A stretch of DNA of 64,000 bases, taken from contig CAVXLQ010000023.1 of the NCBI GenBank assembly GCA_963762635.1, positions 434,001-498,000 of the forward strand. The letters run 5' to 3'. Under the pieces are notes generated by a model. It worked only from the letters and a program-made list of their open reading frames with translations. It was not told the DNA's origin and searched no databases. This DNA is from Tenggerimyces sp963762635. GTDB lineage: Bacteria; Actinomycetota; Actinomycetes; Propionibacteriales; Actinopolymorphaceae. Of the stretch, positions 7,848 through 16,004 are shown one piece after another (position 1 is the stretch's first letter; every line of letters begins with the position of its first letter). Both the position numbers and the translations under genes were made by a program.

Positions 7848-9173
7848 TCATGTTCGTCGGGGGCGCGCAACCTTTCCTGCGAGGATTGTGGCCGCCTTCT
7901 TGTCCGACTCTGAGACCCATGCGGCGTAGACGCGGAGAGTGGTGGTACCTCCGCCGCCGTGCCCGAGCCGCCCGGCCACCGTTCGTAGGTCGACGCCGGA
8001 CGACAGTAATTCAGTCGCAGAGTAGTGGCGTAGTGCGTGAAGGTGGCTATTGATGCCTAGCTCGGCGCACATGTCGATGTATCGGTGGGAGACGGCGTCG
8101 GGATCGTAGGGAACCTCTCGGTCGGGCTTGTGGGAGAAGAGGAACGCGTCGTCGCGGGCCGGGATCCCAAGCTGACTTGCCAGCTCGAGGTAGCGGTGCC
8201 TGTGTTCGGCCAAGATCTCCAGGGTTGTGTCGTCGAGCGCTAGGCGCCGCATCTGATGCGTTTTCGTATCCTTTTCGAAGCTTCGCCCGCCCGCCCGCAC
8301 GTAATTGCGCCGGACCGAGAGTGTCCCACTCTGGAGGTCGACGTCGGTCCACCTGAGTGCCAGGGCTTCAGCTCTCCGAACGCCGGTCACCATGACGAGC
8401 CAGACGAAGGTTCCCCAGTCCTCGTCCCGATCCCACGCTGCATTGATGATCCGTGTCGCTTCGTCGACGCTCGGCGGATCCGGGCGCGGGGTTGGCTGGC
8501 GCGGCTTTTTCGCGACGAGCGCCGGATTGGACATGATCCACTCCCATCGAACCGCCGCGGCCAGTGCGCCACTGATTGCGAAATGGATGTGCCGGATGGT
8601 CTCGTTCGACAGCGGTTTGCATTCGTGCGGCGAGCACTCGGTCACTTCGCATCGCGCCTGCTCGCAGTCGTGCGGGGGGTAGCCCCCCGCGGGCGGCCGT
8701 CCCGGTGGGCGGCGGTGACGCACCCTGCGGCATTCGTGCAGCTCTTCCGTACGGTGGTCGATCCTGGGTGCACCGTCACAACGAGCACGGCAGCGACGGA
8801 GCTCGGCGTAGAACTCCTCAAGCACCTTCGCCGAGATCTTGCTTATTGGCACAGCTCCGAGTGCGGAAGCGATGTGGTTCCTGAAGTAGCCCTCGTAGCC
8901 GACCCGCGTGTTGACCTCGATCTCATGAACGCGTAGCCATGCCTCGAATGCGCTTCCAAAGGTCGCCCGCGTCCGAGCGTGCTTCTGCGCCTCGACCGCG
9001 GCGCGCATCCTGGTCAGGATCCGCTCGGCTTCCTTCGGATCAGTCGTCGACTCGACCAGGCGGAGATCCTTGCCCGTCAGCGGGTCTACGCCTGCATACA
9101 TCCGCACCTGGAACGAGTCGCCTCGCCGGCGTATTGATCCCTGTGGGCGGACGCCCGCAGCTCTCTTCGGCAT
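7848..9173 (-). CDS. int: Tyrosine-type site-specific integrase
   Basis: This 441-residue phage/element integrase has an N-terminal arm-binding part (about 10-60), a SAM-like core-binding part (about 65-220) and a catalytic domain. The core-binding part contains the Cys/His-rich insertion typical of actinobacterial integrases (CRARC, DCEQARC, CSPHEC). Catalytic residues visible are Arg at about 265 (TGVRRAEALALRW), the HALRHYS box at about 378, LGHG at about 400 and the Tyr nucleophile at about 416 (LRVYAAWV). It catalyses insertion into and excision from the adjacent tRNA-Thr gene. Its start is 85 bp from the tRNA 3' end, the usual arrangement. Confidence 0.95.
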   Translation of the reverse strand: MPKRAAGVRPQGSIRRRGDSFQVRMYAGVDPLTGKDLRLVESTTDPKEAERILTRMRAAVEAQKHARTRATFGSAFEAWLRVHEIEVNTRVGYEGYFRNHIASALGAVPISKISAKVLEEFYAELRRCRARCDGAPRIDHRTEELHECRRVRHRRPPGRPPAGGYPPHDCEQARCEVTECSPHECKPLSNETIRHIHFAISGALAAAVRWEWIMSNPALVAKKPRQPTPRPDPPSVDEATRIINAAWDRDEDWGTFVWLVMVTGVRRAEALALRWTDVDLQSGTLSVRRNYVRAGGRSFEKDTKTHQMRRLALDDTTLEILAEHRHRYLELASQLGIPARDDAFLFSHKPDREVPYDPDAVSHRYIDMCAELGINSHLHALRHYSATELLSSGVDLRTVAGRLGHGGGGTTTLRVYAAWVSESDKKAATILAGKVARPRRT

Positions 9174-9186
9174 GGCCGAAGTCTAG

Positions 9187-9207
9187 TCGGGGACAGTCTC
9201 GGGGACA
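9187..9207. repeat. Short direct repeats between integrase and tRNA
   Basis: TCGGGGACA occurs at 9187-9195 and 9199-9207, in the strip between int and the tRNA where arm-type integrase binding sites are expected. Two copies of a 9-mer are weak evidence. Confidence 0.3.
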
Positions 9208-9258
9208 TTGATCAACTTCGAAAGCGGACCGAAGGTCTATAGTGCCTGGTCAGAGGGG

Positions 9259-9331
9259 AGCCGGTGGCGGGATTCGAACCCGCGACCTACCGCTTACAAG
9301 GCGGTTGCGCTGCCAATTGCGCCACACCGGC
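9259..9331 (-). tRNA. tRNA-Thr (anticodon TGT)
   Basis: A 73-nt cloverleaf: acceptor GCCGGTG/CACCGGC, D arm GCGC/GCGC, anticodon stem ACCGC/GCGGT with loop CTTGTAA, T arm GCGGG-TTCGAAT-CCCGC, and T as discriminator base. CCA is not encoded. The 3' end faces the integrase, and its last part (T arm and acceptor) is the probable attB core used by the element. I found no second copy of this 3' segment to the left within the window. Confidence 0.97.
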
Positions 9332-9358
9332 TGGGACGTGCGGGTCCCAGGATATCCG

Positions 9359-10508
9359 TCACGGTCGGCCGAGGCGGCAGGCCGGGCATAGGGATGGTTT
9401 GCGGCCGGGGACGACGAGGCGCTCGAACGGGGCCGAGCAACGCTGGCAGGCCAGCGTCTCGAACGTCCAGTCCACGCCGCCGTCGCCGCCGGGGTCGCTC
9501 GGGTGCGACGAGGCATCCACCGCCGCTACGGCGACGATGCGCGACGATGATGTCGGGCGCGGCGGGGAGGGGGCTTCGAGCTTCGCCAGCCCAAGGGCGC
9601 GCCGCTTCAGCAGGTCGTCGACGGCGTCCGATCGCGCCGCCGCCGTGCCGTACAGCGACAAGCCCGCGAGAGGCCCACCACACCACGGCTGGCCAGTCGC
9701 GGCGCTTCTGCTGCCGGATCGCCATCTGCCGGTACGTCTCGAGCAGCGGAACCTTCCCCCACTTCTCCAGGAACGCCGCGCAGATCGACTCCATCTCCGC
9801 GTCGTGCTGCCCACAAGCCACGTCGTACGCATGCAGCGCGCTCGGGTCGGCCTCGCGCCGCCGATAAAGCCGAGACTCCAACTCCGCGAACTGAAAGTGC
9901 CGGTCGATCGGGTCCGGATCAACAGCGAGCAGGTCGCGCAGCAGAGCGATCGCCGCGACATCGTTCTCCGGCAGTTCGTCGAACCACGACAGGTCGTACG
10001 AGTCGTCGTCCACGTCGGTCAGCCACGCCTCGCTGAAGCCCGTCCGCAGCTGCGACGGAGCGAACGAACGTGAGCGTACGCCGAAGTGCGAAGGGTTGTG
10101 GTCGAGCCACACGCCGAGCAGCCCAGGCCCGGACTCACGGACGCCACCACCGACGATGACGCCGCCGAGCGCGACGTGCTGCCCGGTCGCGCTGACCAGC
10201 GCCTGCAGGCCGTCGCCGTACGACAGCGCTGTCTGCCGGTCGAGATAACCCACGCGGTGCGAGTCGATGCGGACCGAGATCGCGTTCTCGTCGAACGGGT
10301 TCTCCGGCTCGGCAACGAGCACCGTCACCACCGCATGCCGCACCCGCGAACCACCCGGCACGCCACCGCAGATCGACCACAGCGCGTCCTGGTAGTTGCT
10401 CTCGCCGACGACCTCTAGCGACTCTTCGCCCCAGTACAGCTTCGCCGTGCCCAGCGATGATGACTGCTGCTGCGTACGCCAACGCCGCAACCGTTCCAGC
10501 AACGCCAT
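9359..10508 (-). pseudogene. HIRAN-domain protein with C-terminal zinc ribbon, frameshifted
   Basis: The start MALLERLRRW follows a GGGAGGG. Residues about 40-120 form a HIRAN domain (LEVVGESNYQDALWSI, PENPFDENAISVRI, VGYLDRQTA), a fold found with nucleic-acid-processing enzymes. At the GGG/CCC run 9663-9665 the frame shifts. The next frame continues naturally (SLYGTAAARSD...) to a zinc-ribbon-like CQRCSAPFERL...CPAC end and a stop at 9359. Removing one base restores a roughly 380-residue protein, so this is either a recent mutation or a sequencing error. It ends 27 bp from the tRNA. Confidence 0.75.
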
Positions 10509-10605
10509 ACGTGCCCTCCCCAGGACCGTGCCGCACAGTGACGACGTGGTGCCTAAGAGCAACCGTAGGCGCTGGCGGAGCGGCGTGTGAGGCGAACGGG
10601 AGAAC

Positions 10606-11610
10606 TCAGCGCGAGGCGGAAGCCGGGCCGGTGGACCCGCGGACGATGAGCTCGGGGCGGAAGACGTACTCGGCGTGCGGCGCGCCCTGACCGTTGATCT
10701 CGTCGATCAACGCCCGGACCGCCGCCATACCCATCGCGTGCACCGGCTGCCGCACGGTCGTCAACGGGGGATCGGTGAACGCGATCAACGGGGAGTCGTC
10801 GTACCCCACCACCGACACGTCACCAGGCACCGACAACCCACGCTGCCGCACAGCCAACACAGCCCCCAGCGCCATCAGGTCCGACCCACAGACAATTCCC
10901 GTCACGCCCTTGGCGAGCAGCCGAACGGCAGCAGCCTGACCGCCCTCGACGGAGAACAACGAGATCTCCACGAACTCGTCAGCCCCAGCTCCCACAGCGG
11001 ACCGAAAGGCCGCGAGCTTCCGACGCACCGGCGTATACCGATCCGGCCCACAGGCGAAGCCGATCCGCCGATGCCCCAACGACGACAGGTGCCCGACAGC
11101 CAGCTCGATCGCCACCGTGTCGTCGTTCGAGACGAACGGAGCCGACACGGCCTCCACATAGCCGTTCACGAAAACGATTGGCAGCCGCCGCCCGGTCAGC
11201 TTCTGGTAGCGCGCGACATCGGTGTGAACGTCGGAGTGCAGCCCCGACACGAACACGATCCCCGACACGCCCCGGTCGAGCAGCATCTCGACGTACTCGT
11301 CCTCCGACACCCCGCCAGGCGTCTGCGTGCACAGCACCGGCGTGTAGCCGTGCTGCGCGCACCCGGTCTCGATGACCTGCGCGAACGCCGGAAAGATCGG
11401 GTTGTCGAGCTCGGGTACGACCAAGCCCACGAGCCCCGCCGAGCGCTGGCGCAGCCGCAGCGGACGCTCGTACCCGAGGACGTCCAACGCGGTCAGCACC
11501 GCCTGACCGGTCGCGGCGCTCACGCCGGCGCGCCCGTTCAGCACCCGCGAGACCGTTGCCTCGGAAACTCCGGCCTGAGCCGCGATATCGGCAAGACGCG
11601 CCCGCTTCAC
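10606..11610 (-). CDS. LacI family transcriptional regulator
   Basis: The 334-residue protein starts at GTG 11610 (VKRARLADIAAQAGVS), the standard LacI N-terminus; an upstream ATG would add unconserved residues. The HTH and hinge helix (SEATVSRVLNGRAGVS, about 15-30) precede a periplasmic-binding-protein-like sugar domain (LVGLVVPELDNPIFP onward; FACGPDRYTP; VVGYDDSPLI). It probably controls sugar uptake or metabolism. It is divergent from the MsiK-like ATPase gene, which it may regulate. The C-terminal VRGSTGP matches the family end. Confidence 0.93.
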   Translation of the reverse strand: MKRARLADIAAQAGVSEATVSRVLNGRAGVSAATGQAVLTALDVLGYERPLRLRQRSAGLVGLVVPELDNPIFPAFAQVIETGCAQHGYTPVLCTQTPGGVSEDEYVEMLLDRGVSGIVFVSGLHSDVHTDVARYQKLTGRRLPIVFVNGYVEAVSAPFVSNDDTVAIELAVGHLSSLGHRRIGFACGPDRYTPVRRKLAAFRSAVGAGADEFVEISLFSVEGGQAAAVRLLAKGVTGIVCGSDLMALGAVLAVRQRGLSVPGDVSVVGYDDSPLIAFTDPPLTTVRQPVHAMGMAAVRALIDEINGQGAPHAEYVFRPELIVRGSTGPASASR

Positions 11611-11739
11611 AACCGCAAGTCTGCCGCAAACCCAGCAAGGTTCGCGCAAAGGACGTCAGAAACACGTCAGGCAACACGCCAACACCAGGCGGCCGGGTCC
11701 GGCCCGAGCCGTGACATGGGAGCGATCTCACGACACAAT

Positions 11740-11749
11740 GCGTTAACAC
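11740..11749. promoter_or_regulatory. Candidate LacI-type operator
   Basis: GCGTTAACAC in the divergent LacI/ATPase gap is one change from the symmetric GCGTTAACGC, with the perfect GTTAAC centre. LacI-family operators are short palindromes of this sort. It lies 85 bp upstream of the ATPase start. Suggestive only. Confidence 0.3.
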
Positions 11750-11833
11750 TGTGGACCCAGTTGGGTCATACAGAAGAGAGCCCTTTGCTCGGACCGTCCG
11801 GCACGTTCCTGCCGGTGAAGGGATGGCTACAGC

Positions 11834-12931
11834 ATGGCAACAGTCACGTTCGACAAGGCGTCGCGGACCTATCCGGGTTCCGACAAGCCGGCCGTCGACA
11901 AGCTCGATCTCGAGATCAACGACGGCGAGTTCATGGTGTTGGTGGGCCCCTCCGGATGTGGCAAGTCCACGTCCCTCCGCATGCTCGCGGGCCTGGAGGA
12001 GATCAACGACGGGTCGGTTCGGATCGGCGAGCGCGACGTCACGCACCTGCCGCCGAAGGACCGGGACATCGCGATGGTGTTCCAGAACTACGCGCTCTAC
12101 CCGCACATGAGCGTCGCGGAGAACATGGGCTTCGCGCTCAAGATGCAGGGTGTGGCCAAGGACCAGCGCCTCAAGAAGGTACGTGAGGCCGCCCAGCTGC
12201 TCGGCCTGGAAGAGTTCCTCGACCGCAAGCCGAAGGCGCTCTCCGGTGGTCAGCGCCAGCGGGTCGCGATGGGCCGCGCGATCGTCCGGGAGCCGAAGGT
12301 CTTCCTCATGGACGAGCCGCTGTCCAACCTGGACGCCAAGCTGCGTGTCTCGACCCGTACGCAGATCGCCGCGCTCCAGCGCCGCCTCGGCATCACCACG
12401 GTCTACGTCACGCACGACCAGACCGAGGCCATGACGATGGGCGACCGCGTGGCAGTGCTCAAGGACGGCCTGCTGCAGCAGACCGACACCCCGCTCAACC
12501 TGTACGACAAGCCGAACAACGTCTTCGTCGCCGGCTTCATCGGCTCTCCCGCGATGAACCTGCTCGAGGGCAAGATCACCGACACCGGCGCCGACGTGGG
12601 CGGCTACACGATCCCGCTCGAGTCCTCGATCCGTGGCAAGATCGGCGGCGACGCGACCGTGACCGTGGGCATCCGGCCCGAGGCGTTCCGGATCGTGGGC
12701 TCCGGCGACAACGGCCTGAAGGTCGAGGTCGCGGTGGTCGAGGAGCTGGGCGCTGACGCCTACCTCTACGGCCTGCTCGACAGCACCGGTGGGGTCGAGG
12801 ACCAGAAGGAGATCATCGCCCGGATCGACGCGCGTCGTCCTCCGGAGAAGGGCGTCTCGGTCAAGCTGGCCGCCGACCCCGAGCGGATCCACCTGTTCTC
12901 CACCTCGACCGGCGAGCGCCTCACGGTGTAA
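11834..12931 (+). CDS. msiK: Sugar ABC transporter ATP-binding protein (MsiK/UgpC type)
   Basis: This 365-residue ATPase has Walker A GPSGCGKST (about 37-45), the Q-loop VFQNYALYPHM, the signature LSGGQRQRVAMGRA, Walker B VFLMDEPLSNLDAKLR, the H-loop YVTHDQTEAM and a C-terminal TOBE/MalK-like regulatory domain (about 240-365). Proteins of this type energise several carbohydrate importers. No permease or binding protein is adjacent, so it is an orphan multi-task ATPase. The importer operon at 28839-31951 lacks an ATPase and is a likely client. A LacI regulator is divergent, and a strong hairpin follows. The symbol is by similarity. Confidence 0.94.
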   Translation: MATVTFDKASRTYPGSDKPAVDKLDLEINDGEFMVLVGPSGCGKSTSLRMLAGLEEINDGSVRIGERDVTHLPPKDRDIAMVFQNYALYPHMSVAENMGFALKMQGVAKDQRLKKVREAAQLLGLEEFLDRKPKALSGGQRQRVAMGRAIVREPKVFLMDEPLSNLDAKLRVSTRTQIAALQRRLGITTVYVTHDQTEAMTMGDRVAVLKDGLLQQTDTPLNLYDKPNNVFVAGFIGSPAMNLLEGKITDTGADVGGYTIPLESSIRGKIGGDATVTVGIRPEAFRIVGSGDNGLKVEVAVVEELGADAYLYGLLDSTGGVEDQKEIIARIDARRPPEKGVSVKLAADPERIHLFSTSTGERLTV

Positions 12932-12948
12932 CACCGGCACGCGACGAC

Positions 12949-12977
12949 AGGCCCGGAGGCAGCTTGCCTCCGGGCCT
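12949..12977 (+). terminator. Strong hairpin terminator after the ABC ATPase gene
   Basis: AGGCCCGGAGGCA pairs perfectly (13 bp) with TGCCTCCGGGCCT around a GCT loop, 17 bp after the ATPase stop. There is only a short TT tract. Confidence 0.85.
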
Positions 12978-13078
12978 TCGCGTTGGCAGACTGCGAAGTG
13001 TCGCCGATGGGGCGCAACGGCCGGTTCGGGCCGGAGGGGCCATGCCCACCCACGTCCGTCGTGAACGAGAGCGCCCCC

Positions 13079-13714
13079 ATGATCGAGAACCTCAAGAAGC
13101 AGGCCAAGCAGCTGTTGCGCTGGCACCGACAGGGCTACCACCCGGTGGCGCAGCGCCTCCGGATCGCCTTGCCGCGGTACGCGAACGCGAGCGACGGCGA
13201 GATCCTCGCCGCCCCGTTCACGCTCGCCCAGGCGCAGGAGCTGCTCGCCCGCGAGCACGGGTTCGACAGCTGGGCGGCGCTCGTGGCCGAAAGGAACGCC
13301 ATGTCCGAGCCCAGCACCTCCCAGGCGACGCCAGAACTCGTCGCCGCCTACCCGCAGCTGTTCGTCCGGGACGTCACCGCGTCCTGCGCGTTCTTCGCCG
13401 AGCGCCTCGGCTTCGAGGTCGCGTACAAGTACGGCGACCCGCCGTTCTACGCCCTCGTCCGCCGCGGCGGCGCCGCGCTCAACCTCCGCTTCACCTCGCG
13501 GCCGGTGATCGATTCCTCCGTGATCGAGCACGACGACCTGCTCGCGGCCAACATCCCGGTGACCGGCGTGAAGGAGCTCTTCCTCGAGTACCAGGCGGCC
13601 GGCGTCGAGCTGGTCCAGCCGCTGCGGCCGCAGCCGTGGGGGACGAGCGACTTCGTCGTCGCCGATCTGGACGGCAACCGGCTGTGCTTCGCCGAGGTGA
13701 TCGAGGTGACCTAG
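13079..13714 (+). CDS. VOC (glyoxalase/bleomycin resistance) protein with N-terminal helical extension
   Basis: About 211 residues from ATG 13079. The first 75 residues (MIENLKKQAKQLLRWHRQGY ... REHGFDSWAALVAE) form the helical 'QAKxLLRWHR' module seen with ankyrin-type and DUF proteins. Residues about 95-205 are a VOC domain (LFVRDVTASCAFFAERLGF, DFVVADLDGNRLCFAE). VOC proteins bind metals or sequester antibiotics; the substrate is unknown. An in-frame GTG upstream is possible. It is monocistronic after the terminator at 12949-12977. Confidence 0.82.
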   Translation: MIENLKKQAKQLLRWHRQGYHPVAQRLRIALPRYANASDGEILAAPFTLAQAQELLAREHGFDSWAALVAERNAMSEPSTSQATPELVAAYPQLFVRDVTASCAFFAERLGFEVAYKYGDPPFYALVRRGGAALNLRFTSRPVIDSSVIEHDDLLAANIPVTGVKELFLEYQAAGVELVQPLRPQPWGTSDFVVADLDGNRLCFAEVIEVT

Positions 13715-13785
13715 TCCGAAGGTCGATGCGGGATGCGACCTGCGACGGATTCGGATCGTAGGCGCATCCTCGTATCGTCCGGACG

Positions 13786-14676
13786 GTGTTCTCCGGGGAT
13801 GTGATCGCGCTGGCGGCGGGCTTGACGGTATTCCTGTGGTTCGCCCGTCGGTTTCGGCAACGACAGCGGGAGCTCGTGGGGCGGGAACGTGCCCGCATCG
13901 CGCAGGACCTGCACGACCAGCTCGGCCACGACCTCAACCTGATCGCCTTGTCCGCGGGCACGTTGAAGCTCACCGTGCCCGACGAGCACCGGCCGGCCGC
14001 CCACGAAGTCCGCGCCAGAGCTGCCGCCGCGGTCGAACATCTCGGCGAGGTGGTCGGGGTCCTGCGTACCAACGACACGGCCACCCTCGTCGACGGCGCG
14101 CGACGCGCAGGGCTCGAGGTCACGCTCGACGCCGAGCTCGGAGCGGACGGCCCGGTCGCGCGACGCGTCGTTCAGGAGGCGCTGACGAACGCGGTCAAGC
14201 ACGCTCCAGGCGCGCCTGTCGCCGTACGAGTCCGCCGGCACGCGAACCGCACCGAGGTCAGCGTGACGAACGGCCTTCCAGGCTTGACCGAACGGGTCGA
14301 AGCAGCTGGCGGCGCACTCGCGTACGGAGTAGACGGCGGCGGCTTCCACGTCACAGCGCGGGTTCCCGCCGCACCGCCACCGGCGCGGAACGAGCCGCGA
14401 CTCGGGCGGCTCGCGTGCGCCGCCGTCGCTGTACCCCTCGCGGTCGCCGCGCTGATCGGTGTCGGCACCCGCGCCTGGGAAGCCCACCTGGTCAGCGCGA
14501 CCGTGCTCGATGCTGCCGCGTACGAGGCCCTCACGGTCGGCCAGGCCAGCGCTCACCAAGACGGCTGCGAGCGCTACGCGATCACCGCCAACCCGCTCGA
14601 CGACAGCTACGGCGACACGTACCAACTCTGCTTCGCAGCCGGCCGCCTCGTCTCCAAGCAGGTGAGGGCCGCGTGA
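13786..14676 (+). CDS. NarL-type sensor histidine kinase with a C-terminal membrane domain
   Basis: The 296-residue protein opens with one hydrophobic helix (about 4-22), then a HisKA_3 dimerisation segment (RERARIAQDLHDQLGHDLN), where the first His of LHDQLGH is the phosphorylation site. The N box is RRVVQEALTNAVKHAPG. The G1/G2 region is shortened: after VTN it goes directly to GLPGLTERV, without the usual D-x-G-x-G stretch, so ATP binding may be altered. After the kinase, a second membrane helix (about 212-228) leads to a roughly 65-residue outside domain with two Cys (DGCER, YQLCF). That tail is unusual. The stop overlaps the response-regulator start by 4 bp (GTGA). Confidence 0.87.
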   Translation: MFSGDVIALAAGLTVFLWFARRFRQRQRELVGRERARIAQDLHDQLGHDLNLIALSAGTLKLTVPDEHRPAAHEVRARAAAAVEHLGEVVGVLRTNDTATLVDGARRAGLEVTLDAELGADGPVARRVVQEALTNAVKHAPGAPVAVRVRRHANRTEVSVTNGLPGLTERVEAAGGALAYGVDGGGFHVTARVPAAPPPARNEPRLGRLACAAVAVPLAVAALIGVGTRAWEAHLVSATVLDAAAYEALTVGQASAHQDGCERYAITANPLDDSYGDTYQLCFAAGRLVSKQVRAA

Positions 14677-15323
14677 TCCGCGTCCTCGTCGCCGACGACG
14701 AGCCGATGGTCCGCCGCGGCGTCGGCTCGGTCCTCGCCACCACGCCCGACCTCGAGGTGGTCGCCGAGGCCGCCGACGGCCGGCAGGCGGTCGAGCTCGC
14801 CCACCGGCACCGTCCCGACGTCGCCGTCCTCGACATCCGTATGCCCCGAGTCGACGGACTCCGCGCCGCCGCCGAGATCCGCCGGACCGTCCCGGCGACG
14901 GGCGTGGTGATGCTGACGACGTTCGGCGAGGACGACAACATCCTTCGTGCGTTGAACGACGGCGCCGCGGGCTTCCTGATCAAGTCGGGCGAGCCGGAGG
15001 AGCTGATCGCCGGCGTACGCGCGGTGGCCGGCGGCGCCGCGTACCTCTCACCGACGATCGCGTCCCGGGTCGTCCACCACCTCACCGCCGGGGGAGCGGG
15101 TGGCGTGGCCGCGCGCCGGCGCGTCGCCGCGCTCACGCCTCGGGAACGCGAAGTGCTCGCGTTCCTCGCCGCCGGCCTGACCAACGGCCAGATCGCCCGC
15201 CGCCTCGGAGTGGTCGAGGGAACGGTGAAAGCGCACGTCAGCGCGGTCCTGGCCGAGCTCGGCGTCGGCAACCGGGCCGCCGCGGCCGTCGTCGCTCACG
15301 AGGCCGGGGTGCGTTCCGAGTAG
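14673..15323 (+). CDS. NarL/LuxR-type response regulator
   Basis: This 216-residue protein has a receiver domain (about 1-120): acidic pocket ADDEP, phospho-acceptor D in VAVLDIRMPRVDG at about 53, T in MLTTF and K in LIKSG. A C-terminal LuxR HTH (about 148-212) contains LTPREREVLAFLAAGLTNGQIARRL and GTVKAHVSAVLAELG. It starts at GTG 14673 inside the kinase stop, so the pair forms one operon. The last 276 bp are overlapped on the other strand by the PAP2 reading frame. Confidence 0.93.
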   Translation: MIRVLVADDEPMVRRGVGSVLATTPDLEVVAEAADGRQAVELAHRHRPDVAVLDIRMPRVDGLRAAAEIRRTVPATGVVMLTTFGEDDNILRALNDGAAGFLIKSGEPEELIAGVRAVAGGAAYLSPTIASRVVHHLTAGGAGGVAARRRVAALTPREREVLAFLAAGLTNGQIARRLGVVEGTVKAHVSAVLAELGVGNRAAAAVVAHEAGVRSE

Positions 15324-15902
15324 CAGCACGCCCGAGGCGACCACGGCGGCGCCGAGGGCCGCGCCCGCGAGCACATCGTGCGGATAGTGGACACCGGCGA
15401 CGACGCGGGCGAGCGCCACGAGCAGGCCGAGCGGCAGCGCGATGGCGGCGAGCCGAGGCCGAAGTATGGCCAACCCGACGGCGATCCCCGCTGCCAGCGT
15501 GGCGTGGTTGCTGGGGAACGACCAGTCGCCCACAGGTGGGCAGCCGGCGAGCTCGAGGACGGCTCGACACGGCCGTTCCTCGTCGACGACGAGCTTGAGT
15601 GCCTCGCTGAGGCCGTACGCGACCGCGGTTCCCACGCCGACCCACGCGACGCGAACGATCGCGGGCACGTTCCTTCGGACGGACCACCCGGTCCAGGCCA
15701 GCAGCAGGCCGAGGAGCACCAGCAGCGCGTCCGCGGCGTGGTCCCAGGCCGTTCCGAGGAGGAGCGCCCGATACAGCTCCACGCTCAGGCCGTCCCGGAC
15801 GAGCACCGGTCCCGGCGCTCCGAGGCCGCCTGGGGCCAGCAGCGCGATGGAAGCTCCGCCACCGGCCAGGACGGCCACGGCGCCAAGCAGTCGTTTCGTC
15901 AT
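15048..15902 (-). CDS. PAP2 superfamily membrane phosphatase
   Basis: The protein starts at MTKRLLGAV and has five or six hydrophobic helices. Phosphatase motifs are K-x6-RP (KLVVDEERP), PSNH (WSFPSNHATLAAG) and R-x5-H-x3-D (RVVAGVHYPHDVLAG). It probably dephosphorylates isoprenoid or lipid phosphates at the membrane. The family normally ends soon after the last helix, near GVLLLG at about 15330. Here the frame runs on through about 95 hydrophilic residues antisense to the response regulator. Either the convergent genes overlap by 276 bp or a one-base change removed the natural stop; a TGA lies in another frame about 25 bp after GVLLLG. Confidence 0.85.
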   Translation of the reverse strand: MTKRLLGAVAVLAGGGASIALLAPGGLGAPGPVLVRDGLSVELYRALLLGTAWDHAADALLVLLGLLLAWTGWSVRRNVPAIVRVAWVGVGTAVAYGLSEALKLVVDEERPCRAVLELAGCPPVGDWSFPSNHATLAAGIAVGLAILRPRLAAIALPLGLLVALARVVAGVHYPHDVLAGAALGAAVVASGVLLLGTHPGLVSDDGRGGPVADAELGQDRADVRFHRSLDHSEAAGDLAVGQAGGEEREHFAFPRRERGDAPARGHATRSPGGEVVDDPGRDRR

Positions 15903-16004
15903 GGGCGCGACGCTAGGAACGGCAGCCGCTCCGCACCTGTGCCGAATGGCCAGGTTGGCACCTGGACATTCGTCAGGGTTGACGGCTGTTTGCCATGATG
16001 AATC

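Noticed and set aside
7651..7929. 92-codon plus-strand frame overlapping the integrase end
   Set aside because: There is no start signal or family, and it overlaps a certain gene; only mentioned as a possible remnant.
10979..13531. 850-codon minus-strand open frame
   Set aside because: It is antisense to the LacI and ABC ATPase genes; high-GC bias keeps the opposite frame open, and it has no domain or natural composition.
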